The position numbers and the translations under genes were made by a program. Below are positions 55,626 to 64,000 of a stretch of DNA of 64,000 nucleotides, one piece after another. Position 1 is the first letter of the stretch. Each line of letters begins with the position of its first letter. Source of the DNA: Adiantum capillus-veneris (lineage: Eukaryota; Streptophyta; Polypodiopsida; Polypodiales; Pteridaceae); contig CM043959.1 in NCBI GenBank assembly GCA_014529385.2, forward strand, positions 48,057,928 through 48,121,927, given 5' to 3'. The notes below the pieces were generated by a model, which saw nothing but the letters and a program-made list of their open reading frames with translations, did no database searches and was not told where the DNA came from.

Positions 55626-55891
55626 AGTTAGAAGAGAGCAAGTCGCTTCAATCAAGCAACGATACAAGAGCTTCAAAGACCATTACATTGCTTAGAATAG
55701 GAAGCCTTGCCAACAAATGCCAATAAGAAAATTGATTATACCCACATCTTGCACAACATAAATCTTTTCCATGCATTGACTGTGTATGCATAATAGGGCT
55801 ACATTACAAGGTCTGCATAGGCACAACTTTTAATTGCCCAAGCACAACACATACCCTTTGCGATACCCTATCGTAAAGGATGACTCCAAAT

Positions 55892-55905
55892 AGGAAGGGG
55901 GGAGG
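55892..55905 (+). promoter_or_regulatory. Element C internal polypurine tract
   Basis: AGGAAGGGGGGAGG, about 270 bp after the repeat region, matching the internal tract of B. Confidence 0.6.
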
Positions 55906-57311
55906 CATTCTGAATGCGGACCTAAAATTATGACTATTAGAGGGCAATGTTTTGTGAGAGGCATTGAATTTTTGCGTTTTATTGCGATAAATTTTTGACG
56001 AAATTTGGAGTATATGCCCTCATAGTAGTGTTACAGAGGAGTATGGGGACAAAATCCATATATGAGCCCCTAGGGACATGTGTATAGTGTACATAGCATT
56101 TAGATTTCTATTCGAATGATTTTTCTTTTGTTGAGTTGTTTTAAGATTTTCTTTGTTTATTATTAAGAAAAAAATATAAAAAATCCATAATCCACATGAA
56201 GAAAACATTGACGAGAGGCCTCAACACTACAAAGAAAGAAGGTACAGGAAAACGATGAAATTTCACGAAGTATGTCTCAGCAGCCACTACAATAGCCGAA
56301 GAACTTGTCACAAAGCAGTGTCAACAGGCAACCGACAAGTCATAAAAGTCAGAGTCGAGTAGCTAAGCCACAAAATGAGTGAGGTGTTAGTCCCAAAGCT
56401 TCAAGTAATATTCTCTGTGGTCTAAGCTTCTTAGCTATTCTAGGTACTGCTCAAGCTTGAAGAGTTGAGCATATTTATGTTGTGTCGCTCATGCTGGTAT
56501 AGGTGAGCAAAAGAGTCGAAGTCTAAGTACTTAAGTCTGGTGAAGTGAAGGAGAAGGTCCAAAAGACACTCACGTACTAAGCACAGTGAGATATGAGTGG
56601 AGAAACTTCTACATTGACGACCCTTCTTGGAAAGGTGGAAGCTATTGAGACATCTTTTGCTGTCACATGTGCTACATTTATTCCTCGAAACACCCATCAT
56701 CTCCTTCTTTCACATTGCATGCTTTTGGTGACAAATTTCTCATATGCATATAGAGTGTCCCATAATTGGCACTTGCATCAAGCACTCTTTCCATGTTTCA
56801 CCCAAGCACTCACCTTTCATGAACATGTACTTCACGTTCAACTGCTCAACTCCAATAAGAGCGTATACCAAAGGCATTTTTTTTCCCACCGGGTTTTTTT
56901 CCCTTTGGTCATCCAGGTTTTAGACCCTAATCTAAAGACACCTATCACCATCCTCTTGTACATATTCCTTCTACATCAATAGTAAGGAAATGCTACTCAA
57001 ATCAATTGACAAATGAACTGGAGCACCAATTTTAGATCATAGCATACTTCTCCTCAATGGCGAGTAGAAGAATGGCCTACAATGACAAAGCTACAGACAA
57101 CGCTAACAACATGATTGCACAGAAACAAAGAAGTCCCCAATGAAGAAGAGCAGACATAAAAGTATCAGAAGATCTCAAAAGATGAATGGTTATGATGATA
57201 TATGTCCGCTCTAATGGATCATAGTTCTTGTTGTGATTCGCCAAAGTTACCAGTAGTGCAACAGATGAAGCCAAAACGACAGCAAAGACCACATCGCCAT
57301 CGACAATCAGG
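55906..57311 (+). other. Element C 3' spacer
   Basis: About 1.4 kb with no recognisable gene and no palindromes. B has a second palindrome array and a coiled-coil frame in this interval; C has no trace of either that I can see. Confidence 0.65.
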
Positions 57312-57331
57312 TCATGTCGGGGACGACATGA
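57312..57331 (+). repeat. Conserved hairpin upstream of the 3' polypurine tract (C)
   Basis: TCATGTC, loop GGGGAC, GACATGA: the same 7-bp stem as in B, at almost the same distance from the purine tract. Confidence 0.8.
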
Positions 57332-57335
57332 ACGT

Positions 57336-57347
57336 GGAAGGGGGGAG
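57336..57347 (+). promoter_or_regulatory. Element C 3' polypurine tract
   Basis: GGAAGGGGGGAG, directly before the LTR. Confidence 0.9.
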
Positions 57348-58288
57348 TGTTGACCGCTGGGTTTACTACACTTGGATTGTAATGAGTAGTTATTCTAGTT
57401 TCAGAAGCCGGGGTGGAATGGCACTTCCAGATTGTAAATACAAAGCCAATTGACCCTTTCAAGCCCATTTACGGTTAAACCTAAGGTAGCCTTAGTATAT
57501 AAGGTACCTAGTTCATTTTGTAAAGGGAGGGACTTTTTTTCATAATCAAAACTTTATCGTTGTCGTCTACTATGTGTGAGAGAGAAAGAGAGTGAGCGTG
57601 AGAAACTTTAGCGCTGCCGTCTACTGTGTGTGAGAGAGAAAGAGAGTGAGCGTGAGCTTTATTCTCTCGCTACACCCGGCTCGCTCAACACATTGGAGAT
57701 CCGACTGCACCATTGTTGTAGGCTCGAGGAGAGCTACGTGACAATGCCAAGCATTCCACGCGAGAGGAAGCGCACACGCCGACGCATCTACGAGCTATTT
57801 GTGGCCGTAAGTGTATCAAACGATGTCTGTTTTCTGCGTGCTAGTAGTCTATAGAATCGTGGCGACATAAGCTAGGCATAGGTACTCATAAATTTTAGTT
57901 TCGGGCACTTTCAAAATTCTGCTCTGTCATCCTACGCGTTTTCCGCAGATGGGTTTAGAGTGAGGGTTTTGAGTGTATAAGCGTAGGGGCAGGTGTATCC
58001 TAGTGAGGGGATGGTGTTCCTCAAGTTTTGTACGAATCTGGCATGATTAGGTGAGTTACCTTCTGTATGTGTGTATGTGGCTAGGTGGTGTAGTTGAGAG
58101 CAGTGAGGTTCTTGATTGTGGTATAGTTGGCCTTCCAGAGTGTTGTATGTGTAGGATGGTCTCAGCCTGACAAGCTAAAGAGATTTCCTCCGTGTGCCTA
58201 TTGTGTCATCTGTGTCCTCAATTGACATTATGTTGATCTAGGTAGTGTTTGCATGCACTTCATGGGTGTGTGAGTCGCTCTTCTAACA
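57348..58288 (+). repeat. Element C 3' LTR (941 bp)
   Basis: TGTTGACC to TCTAACA. TATA box at 57496-57503. A segment of about 60 bp with the GA-rich tract is present twice in tandem (about 57545-57655). Palindrome half-site CATCCTACGCGT at 57928-57939. It lacks about 75 bases near the start compared with the 5' LTR. Confidence 0.9.
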
Positions 58289-58293
58289 ATAAG

Positions 58294-58633
58294 GTGTGGA
58301 TTTTCGATGCTTGACTGAAAGCATATCCAGAAGGATCTCCATAGTGTCATTGATGAAGTGTGTCCCTTTGTCCGACACAATCTCCACAGGACATCCATAG
58401 CGGCAGACAATATTCTCAAATAAAAATCTTGTAGTGGATTTGGTTGTGTTGTCACGAAGAGCCTTAGCTTCTACCCACTTGGTTACATAGCAGGTGGCCA
58501 TCACTATATACCTATTCTTCCTGGGAGTAACCTTCTTGAAAGGTCCCATAAAATCCAAACCCCATTTCAAAAAAACACCCAGTGGTTGTACTGGTGTTAA
58601 GGGAGTCATGTCTGCAGCTATAGATCTGCCCAT
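58294..58633 (-). pseudogene. Element E integrase catalytic core, N-terminal part
   Basis: WGLDFMGPFKKVTPRKNRYI, VTKWVEAKALRDN, CPVEIVSDKGTHFIND, LSVKHRKSTPY. It holds one clear catalytic Asp (SDKGTHF); the first, normally in 'D..TKW', reads ATCYVTKW, so that Asp is replaced by Cys. The Glu is in the piece at 39345-39601. It is interrupted by C exactly at YYP. Confidence 0.85.
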
Positions 58634-59127
58634 TCTTTGGCATATGTCACAAGTTTTACAAAAGCTTCTGACATCAGATATCGATGTTTGTCACCACAAA
58701 CCAGCCTGCAGAATCTTCTTGTAAGTAACATCAGTAGAAAAGTGTCCACCAGATTCTCCATATGCGCCTCTGAGATGACTTGCATTCTCCCTTCCATAGG
58801 CACACATCGGCGAAGAATACCATCAACACCGAATCGGTAGAGTGAACCCCCAATGATGGTGAACTTTAAGCTTTTGATGACCAAAGCCTTCTTCTGGTTT
58901 TGCTTCCAGTCATCTGGGAAAGCACCTTGAGAAAGAAACTGATATTCATATAATTTAGGATCAACTGATTCTACCGCTTCCAGCTGAAATAATTCAGCAT
59001 CCACTGGTTTGTCTTTTAAAGACACTTCAGAATAACCCTCCGTACTCCTAGAGAGAAAATCAGTGCCATAGTGGTTCTTGCCAGGTTTATGGAAAATCCA
59101 AAATTCAAATTCCATAAGGAACATCAT
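58618..59127 (-). pseudogene. Element E linker and integrase H2C2 region
   Basis: FWIFHKPGKNHYGTDFLSR (end of RNase H), ESVDPKLYEYQFLSQGAFP, then SLYRFGVDGILRRCVPMEG and the start of an H2C2 module (ISEAHMENLVD), which goes out of frame; CDICQRM-like residues read in another frame near 58640. There is only one such module here, in contrast to A/B. Confidence 0.8.
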
Positions 59128-59460
59128 CCACGTATTAGCCTGCCTTGAATAATGACTTTGTTAATCAAAAATAGGAGAGCCTGTTGATCCACATAGAAAT
59201 GAAATAGTTTTCCTAGTAGATAATGCCTGAATTTTGTAGCACTGAAAACCATCCCTAGAGCTTCTCGTTCAGTAGTTGTATAACCTTGTTCAGCCTGACT
59301 GAATCTGCGACTAGCGAAATAAACAGGATAGTCAGTCCTTCCATTTGGCTGGGCTAGTATTACTCCCATCGCCAATCCTGAAGCATCCACATGTACATGG
59401 AAGATAACATCCCAATTTGGTTTCCGAAGCACAGGTTTACGGATAATGGAATTTTTTAAG
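59124..59460 (-). pseudogene. Element E RNase H
   Basis: VIFHVHVDASGLAMGVILAQ, YFASRRFSQAEQGYTTTERE, FYVDQQALLFLINK. This is a typical gypsy RNase H. The usual 'TDHQAL' reads VDQQAL. A stop precedes the visible start near 59463. Confidence 0.88.
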
Positions 59461-59600
59461 TTCTAGAAACTTTCCTCACACTCAGCAGTCCAATTGAACT
59501 TGCTGGTTTTCTTTGTGAGCTCATACAGTGGTAAGGCTTGGGAAGAAAATTTATGCACAAACCTTCTGTAAAAGTTAATATATCCCAAGAAAGAACTTAA

Positions 59601-60449
59601 CTAAGATGCATTCCTGGGCGCCTTGGCCTGCTGAACACACTGGATTTTGTCATTGGCCATTTCTATTCCATTGTGGGATACTACATGTCCCGGTAACTGT
59701 CCTTTCCAGACTAGGAAAACGGATTTAAATGGATTCAGACAAATCCTCTTCTCCTGAGAGCACTTAAAAACCATTTCCAGGAATAGTAAATGCTGTTTCT
59801 CATCTGAATATACAGTGAAGTCTTCCATAAATATGACAAGGAACTGATGAAGAAACTCATTAAATATCTCCATCATACACCGCTAAAAAGTAGTTGGTGC
59901 ATTGTATAGGCCAAGTGGCATTACCAAATACATAAATGCTCCCCACTCAGTAATGAAAGTGGTCTTCCCCCGATACTAAGGAGCAATTTGTAATTGTTTG
60001 TAGCCACTATATCCATCCAGAAATATGTACATCTCATACCTTGCAATCGCATCAAGCAACATATCTGTGAAAGGCAATGGAAATGGATCCTTGATGGTTT
60101 GAGCATTAAGTTTCCTATAATCTACACACACTCTCAACTTCCCATTCTTTTTGGGAAAAACTACAATAGGAAACAACCAATCACTACTGGCTACTTCAAT
60201 GATGAACCCAGCTTTGAGAAGGTTGTCAATCTATTCCTTGACCTTCTTAGCATAATTGGGATTCATCCAGTACCGTTGTAGTCTGACTGGCCTGGCATAT
60301 GGCTTGAGTGGTATCCTGTGCTGGCAAACTTCTGGATCCACTCCTTTCATATCTGTGTGTTCCCAGGCAAAAACATATTTGTAATGCTGGAACCTTTTGC
60401 ATGCTTTCTCATTCATTATTGAGTTGAGATGTTTGTTAACTTTGATCAT
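59601..60449 (-). pseudogene. Element E reverse transcriptase, broken
   Basis: FAWEHTDMKGVDPEVCQHRI and PNYAKKVKE at 60449-60231, FPIVVFPKKNGKLRVCVDYR and FLDGYSGYKQLQIAP at 60176-59976, then, past two in-frame TAGs, GKTTFITEWGAFMYLVMPLG and FLVIFMEDFTVYSDE. The catalytic tetrad is FMED rather than xxDD, so the first Asp is Glu. It is inactive through both stops and this change. Confidence 0.88.
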
Positions 60450-60905
60450 TCTAGGGTTGTCTTCAGAGCCTAGATTCCATTCCTCAATCTCTTGGTCATT
60501 TGGGAGTAACCAGTTAGGCCCGCCACCTTTTCTCTTGGTTGATTCTTCAGCGTAATCCCAAGATTACCCTTTGAATTCCAAATCATTGTTTTGATTTGCT
60601 GTGTCCTCCCCAGAATGTGCTGGCTCATCTTGCGTGCTGGATTCAACTGATCCTTCCAGCCTTCTAGTTAACTGAACTGATTGTTCTCCTAAATTAAGTT
60701 CAGTAAACTGGTCTGAAACTGCTTCTTCTGTTTGTCAGCTTGCTCCTTGTTCAATAGAACTGCATTGAGATCAATCTCTACCAATGGAAAAATATTTAGA
60801 TCTGCTAACATCCTTTCAATCTTCTTGATCTTATACTTCTGGCACAATTTCTTAGGTCTCAACTCCTTTCTCCAGTTTCTAGTATTGTTTGTCTGAATCT
60901 GGATT
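60450..60905 (-). pseudogene. Element E region upstream of RT
   Basis: RKELRPKKLCQKYKIKKI, MLADLNIFPLVEIDLNAVLL, then Glu-rich fragments to about 60450 in shifting frames. It probably corresponds to the protease-RT spacer. Homology to the right stops near 60905. Confidence 0.5.
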
Positions 60906-61180
60906 CTACCATTGGCCCCTTGTAGAGTCAGAGTTTGTGTGCGCTCCTTGCCGCACTGTCGATGCAAGGGACTTGCCGATACACCGTGTGCGAGCCACAA
61001 ATGGCTCCAAGCACACAACAAGACTAATCTAGCAAGCTCAAGAGAGAAAAGGGTGTGTCACTCACCGCTCTACGCTCGCCTTCGTGGTGGATTCCTTGCC
61101 GCGATGAAGAAGAAGCTGCAGTCGTGCCGCGCTCAACCGCTTCGCCGCCGTCGTGCCTTCGTAATGCTCGATCGCACACA

Positions 61181-61226
<46 letters not shown>

Positions 61227-61330
61227 TACACACACACACAAGGAGCTGAAGAAGAAGAAGATGGAGATGGAGATGGATTGCACAAATGAGAGAATGAGTG
61301 AATTTTAGGTTTAGTTGGCTTTTATATGAG
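60906..61330 (-). promoter_or_regulatory. Possible promoter or LTR fragment with TATA box and (GA)n
   Basis: The minus strand has ATATAAAA (plus 61320-61327) about 100 bp upstream of a (GA)n tract (CT on the plus strand, 61183-61222), the same arrangement as in the LTRs of A, B and C. It could be the LTR of a minus-strand element, but no LTR ends, partner or primer site were found. The frames here are microsatellite artefacts. Confidence 0.4.
61183..61222. repeat. (CT)n microsatellite
   Basis: About 20 CT units followed by a short CA run. Confidence 0.95.
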
Positions 61331-62592
61331 CTCACCCCATTCACACTTGGGCGACAATGCATTCTCATAAGTGAGTAAAAAGCATATGCAGTTTTAGGTG
61401 AGACAAATTGATTGGTAAAAGAATTTCAAACAATTTGTCAGCAATGAACATTAAATTTCAATGTAATCAAATGCATAAACACATGTAAAGGTAAAAAATT
61501 AAACAAGTCTGGGGTCGCTAATTTGATGGTCGAAAGGCACTAGAGATCGAATATTAATACCATGGGTAAGCTTCTTAATTTTCTGTGGTCAATTAAGTTG
61601 TTTAATCGCGAGAGCCAAGTATTCATGTTCGAGGACTGACTAGAGGCTATATCTAGAAGACCTTGTAGTTAAGCTACCATAAAAGGAATTTCTCATGAAA
61701 TCATCGCCTGACTGATTACTTTTTCTTTGACCCCCAAAAGTCTTTTCACAGTGATTCAATTTGATGTGTGTGCTTATTTTGTATGCCTTGGGTTTTTTGC
61801 TTTTCAAGGAAAAGCGCCCACACTGGGAACCTCTAGGGCTCTAGTACCATAGGCAATACATGTGAGTGAAGTACCAAATCAAGCTGCGATTTCTCTTCGA
61901 GCTTAAGATTTTACAGTGTGGCACTTTGATTTTTTGTTTGTTCATTTTTAGCATTTTAATTTTGTAACTTTGGGGGGTCATATAACACTGATACACCTCC
62001 TCAGGCTCATCACACTAGTTAACTCCCTTTATAATACTTAAGCTAAAGGTCAATAGGGTCAAGCCCACTTGAAAGCCCTAGTACATTTCACACAATGCTG
62101 CCTAAATCGGATTAAGAACCTAAGTAACCATTGATTATTAGGAAGGCATTCCCCATGGTATTAAGAGAAGATTTCTAACACCTAACTTGGTCAAACTAGT
62201 TTGTCAGACTACTTGATTTTTAAACCTAGACAAGTGATTATGACAAAAAATTACATTGAATTAAATGTTTGATACTAAGCAAATGCGGTGAATATTAGGC
62301 TACCAATCACAATTAAAGCAGACAATCATAGATGCAAGAAAGATAAGGGGCAATGCTAATGGACAAGAAACACCTGTTTGTGTCGATGGTCGCGCTTGAT
62401 TTGAAGAGTGAGTCGAGATAAAGATTCCATGAAGGTCCAAATCCTACCAATAGCAACACGCTCCTGTACACACTAGGAAACAAAAGGAATACCTCCAGGA
62501 GGCACATTAGTGGAAAAAGGTACCAACACTTATTGAACACAACAAAAAGCATAAGGAACCCTAACCTAATTATTTGCACTCCCCCTAGAGAG
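61331..62592. other. Unassigned A+T-rich stretch
   Basis: I see no gene, repeat or RNA here. A small minus-strand frame (62579-62313) has hydrophobic composition but no start or motif to support it. Confidence 0.5.
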
Positions 62593-63015
62593 TCAAGGGA
62601 ATAGGATATTGTAAAGGTTGGGGGGAAACCCTAAGGCTAAACCCCTATCCTCGTCGTCGAGATAAACAAAGTCATCATCCATGAGACCATATGTGCCATC
62701 CGTGTAGTCGTGTAAATTTTCTTCTCCATCATAGGTGCCCATGTTTACTAAGAAGGTCACTAGACGCCTATAGTCATCTTGGTCAAAAGGGTAGGCTTGT
62801 GCAATGGGAGAAACGCTCTCTACTAAGTATGGATCAGACGTGGTCAAGAGACGTATCAGCCATTCTAACTCCTCAAAATTCCTCTCACATGCTAGCGTAC
62901 CTATCAAATCCCATTCACATGCAAGCACTGGAAAGACCATGTGAAATATTTGTGAAAAGTAACGAGGGTACCTCTTACCCAAGGCAGGAGTGGATGACTC
63001 TAGCGTACTAGCCAT
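62593..63015 (-). CDS. Hypothetical 140-codon protein, acidic
   Basis: ATG at 63015 (MASTLESSTPALGKRYPRYF) is preferred to the upstream Met at 63051, because that extension looks non-coding and the ATG follows a splice-acceptor-like TGCGTGTACAG. The middle is helical (LIGTLACERNFEELEWLIRL), and the C-terminal half is acidic (DGEENLHDYTD, MDDDFVYLDDED). No family is recognised and there is no membrane segment or signal peptide. A TATA box lies about 140 bp upstream of the ATG (63153-63162). If the LTR call at 63241 is right, this frame lies inside or just behind that LTR. Confidence 0.4.
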   Translation of the reverse strand: MASTLESSTPALGKRYPRYFSQIFHMVFPVLACEWDLIGTLACERNFEELEWLIRLLTTSDPYLVESVSPIAQAYPFDQDDYRRLVTFLVNMGTYDGEENLHDYTDGTYGLMDDDFVYLDDEDRGLALGFPPNLYNILFP

Positions 63016-63152
63016 ATCTGTACACGCAAATAGATGATGGTTAGAGTGCAAATATTACAAGGGTCGTGTTCTTGTGCATAATTTGTTTTTATGATTTGTG
63101 TTATGGATCTTGCTCTTTTACTTTTTTTATCTTGTTTTTGTGAGTATAAGGC

Positions 63153-63162
63153 TTTATATATA
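63153..63162 (-). promoter_or_regulatory. Predicted TATA box on the minus strand
   Basis: The minus strand reads TATATATAAA, about 80 bp inside the putative G LTR start at 63241. Confidence 0.5.
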
Positions 63163-63241
63163 CATTCCCTAAGATTGGAGATTAAGGGTCCAGGAGGAAA
63201 GGTTGAGAGGGAAGCAAGTGAATAATGGATGTCCACAAACA

Positions 63242-63255
63242 CTCCTCCCTTCCTT
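63242..63255 (-). promoter_or_regulatory. Probable polypurine tract of element G
   Basis: The minus strand reads AAGGAAGGGAGGAG immediately before TGTTTGTGG. Confidence 0.5.
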
Positions 63256-63394
63256 GGGTAGATCATAAAGTTTGAAATGATGTCGTCACCCTTTGAAACC
63301 AATTGTTCCAGTTGGTAATAGGTGAGGATTTTTGCCAGTAGTTTTCTATTACCCTAGGTGCCTCGTCAAGTTGCAAGGGTGGTAAGGTACTCTC

Positions 63395-64000
63395 CTAGGA
63401 TTGAACTTGAAGTGGTTCATCAGGTGATTCTTGAACACTGGGAGGTGTGGATTCTTTTGTAGCTTCATGGAGGTCCACTACTATAGATGGAGGCTGTGTA
63501 GAAGCTTTTACCTCTATGGATGTATTACATGAGGAGCTAGAAGCTTCAGGGAACTCCCCCCTTCCTGAGCTAGGTGGAATAAATTGGTTTTTCCTTGGAG
63601 CCCAAACTAGCTCTGGACTAGGTGTGTAGCATTCTGTGATCTTTCCCTTCCCACGGTCTGCCTTTGGCTTTAGCGTTACACTGTTTGACTCATATGGGTT
63701 TTTTGTTGATAGGGAAGGACACATTTTACGTTTAGGTACCCAAATTTTCTCATTTCCATCATAGTAGCCTTGGGCTTCTAATAGTCATTTTGGAATCCAT
63801 CGTGATTTGTTCTTGAATCTCCTAGAGTGCGCTCTTGGTTCTCCGGGGAAATTTTTTCTTGAAATAGATGGGAGGGTTGAGGTAGTTGGAAGTAAGGCCT
63901 TGGGGACCCATTGATATGTACTCTTAGGTCGTGCAAGTTGAGTACTTGCAATATTACTGCTTGCTGCAACTACAAGTGTTGAAGTGCTAGGTTCATGGGT
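63395..64000 (-). pseudogene. Element G W[VI]PK repeat coding remnant
   Basis: An open frame at 63724-63395 (MCPSLSTKNPYESNS, ELVWAPRKNQFIPPSSGRGE) continues upstream in shifted frames with KIWVPKR (about 63735), SRWIPK ending in TGA (about 63790) and YQWVPKA (about 63905). Ser/Pro-rich between motifs. It resembles the repeat regions of B and C in motif but not in intervening sequence. Confidence 0.55.

Larger units (their letters stand above)
39602..58288 (+). mobile_element. Element C: 18.7-kb non-autonomous relative of A/B (includes nested D)
   Basis: TG...CA LTRs at 39602-40561 and 57348-58288, target duplication ATAAG (39597-39601 and 58289-58293), tRNA-Asp type primer site and 3' polypurine tract. 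Without D the element is about 11.2 kb. It shares with A/B the Gag N-terminal domain, Gag core, protease, W[IV]PK repeats, internal polypurine tract, pre-tract hairpin and leader palindromes, but RT, RNase H, integrase and the second protease are absent between 54720 and about 54760. It would have needed enzymes from a related element to move. It inserted into the integrase gene of E. Confidence 0.93.
58289..60910 (-). mobile_element. Element E: minus-strand Ty3/gypsy pol remnant, split by C
   Basis: Reads right to left as pre-RT region, RT, RNase H, zinc module and integrase, then continues at 39601-39345. No LTR or primer site is recognised at either end, so it is a truncated relic. It is related to A/B in RT (WEHTDMKGVDPEVCQHRIPL) but belongs to another family with a single H2C2 module. 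58289-58293 is the right ATAAG duplication of C. Confidence 0.88.
63242..64000 (-). mobile_element. Element G: 3' part of a minus-strand gypsy element with W[VI]PK repeats (partial)
   Basis: On the minus strand, from the right edge: coding remnants with YQWVPK, SRWIPK, KIWVPKR and ELVWAPRK, then a non-coding stretch, a purine tract AAGGAAGGGAGGAG (63242-63255) and an LTR-like TGTTTGTGG at 63241. The order repeat region, purine tract, LTR is that of B and C. The LTR continues left for an unknown length. The rest of G lies beyond the window. Confidence 0.5.

Noticed and set aside
61062-61283. Minus-strand 73-codon frame with Arg-Glu repeats
   Set aside because: Produced by the (GA)n tract and not conserved elsewhere in the window.

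Overview
This is repeat-dense nuclear DNA from a vascular plant. Nearly everything I can identify is LTR retrotransposon, Ty3/gypsy and Ty1/copia, mostly nested and in decay. I see no ordinary host gene, tRNA or rRNA gene. The gypsy pol types and the size of the elements suggest a large, repeat-rich genome; a fern, lycophyte or gymnosperm is possible, but I cannot name the species.

Layout, with letters assigned here. A (1-10227, minus) is the 5' part of a large gypsy element; its 3' end lies left of the window. It abuts H (10228-12004, minus), a short-LTR element with an initiator-Met-type primer site, which sits in a gypsy gag remnant (J, minus). B (12649-30862, plus; 18,214 bp; TSD CATGG) is a complete-length sister of A, also inserted in J-like sequence. 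F (31545-37096, plus; TSD TGGCG) is a Tork/Tnt1-like copia element. After an unassigned stretch comes E, a minus-strand gypsy pol whose integrase is split (39345-39601 and 58289-58633) by C (39602-58288, plus; TSD ATAAG). C is a distant relative of A/B that has lost RT, RNase H and integrase, and it carries D (41489-49004, minus; TSD GTAG) in its leader. D has a second RNase H but has lost protease and most of RT. The right edge holds a further minus-strand element (G), partly visible.

The A/B/C family is the most interesting content. It has a long N-terminal Gag extension, two short-spaced zinc knuckles, protease, RT and RNase H. In A/B two integrase H2C2 modules follow in tandem. B, whose 3' half is in the window, then has the integrase core, a second aspartic-protease fold, a region of repeated W[IV]PK motifs, an internal polypurine tract and a roughly 890-codon coiled-coil reading frame, ending in a conserved hairpin, the 3' polypurine tract and the LTR.

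The leaders of A, B and C, and a second array in the 3' part of B, carry many copies of a perfect 22-bp palindrome (half-site GACATCATACG in A/B, GACATCCTACG in C). The two families differ by a compensated base pair, and a matching half-site lies in each family's own LTR. This looks like a family-specific cis-acting signal, possibly an RNA dimerisation or packaging hairpin with a CGCG loop, or a binding site for an element-encoded protein.

A is almost intact (three single-base deletions, found by comparison with B). B, C, D, E and F are pseudogenised by stops and indels. Functions below are inferred from motifs read by eye; no database search was run.
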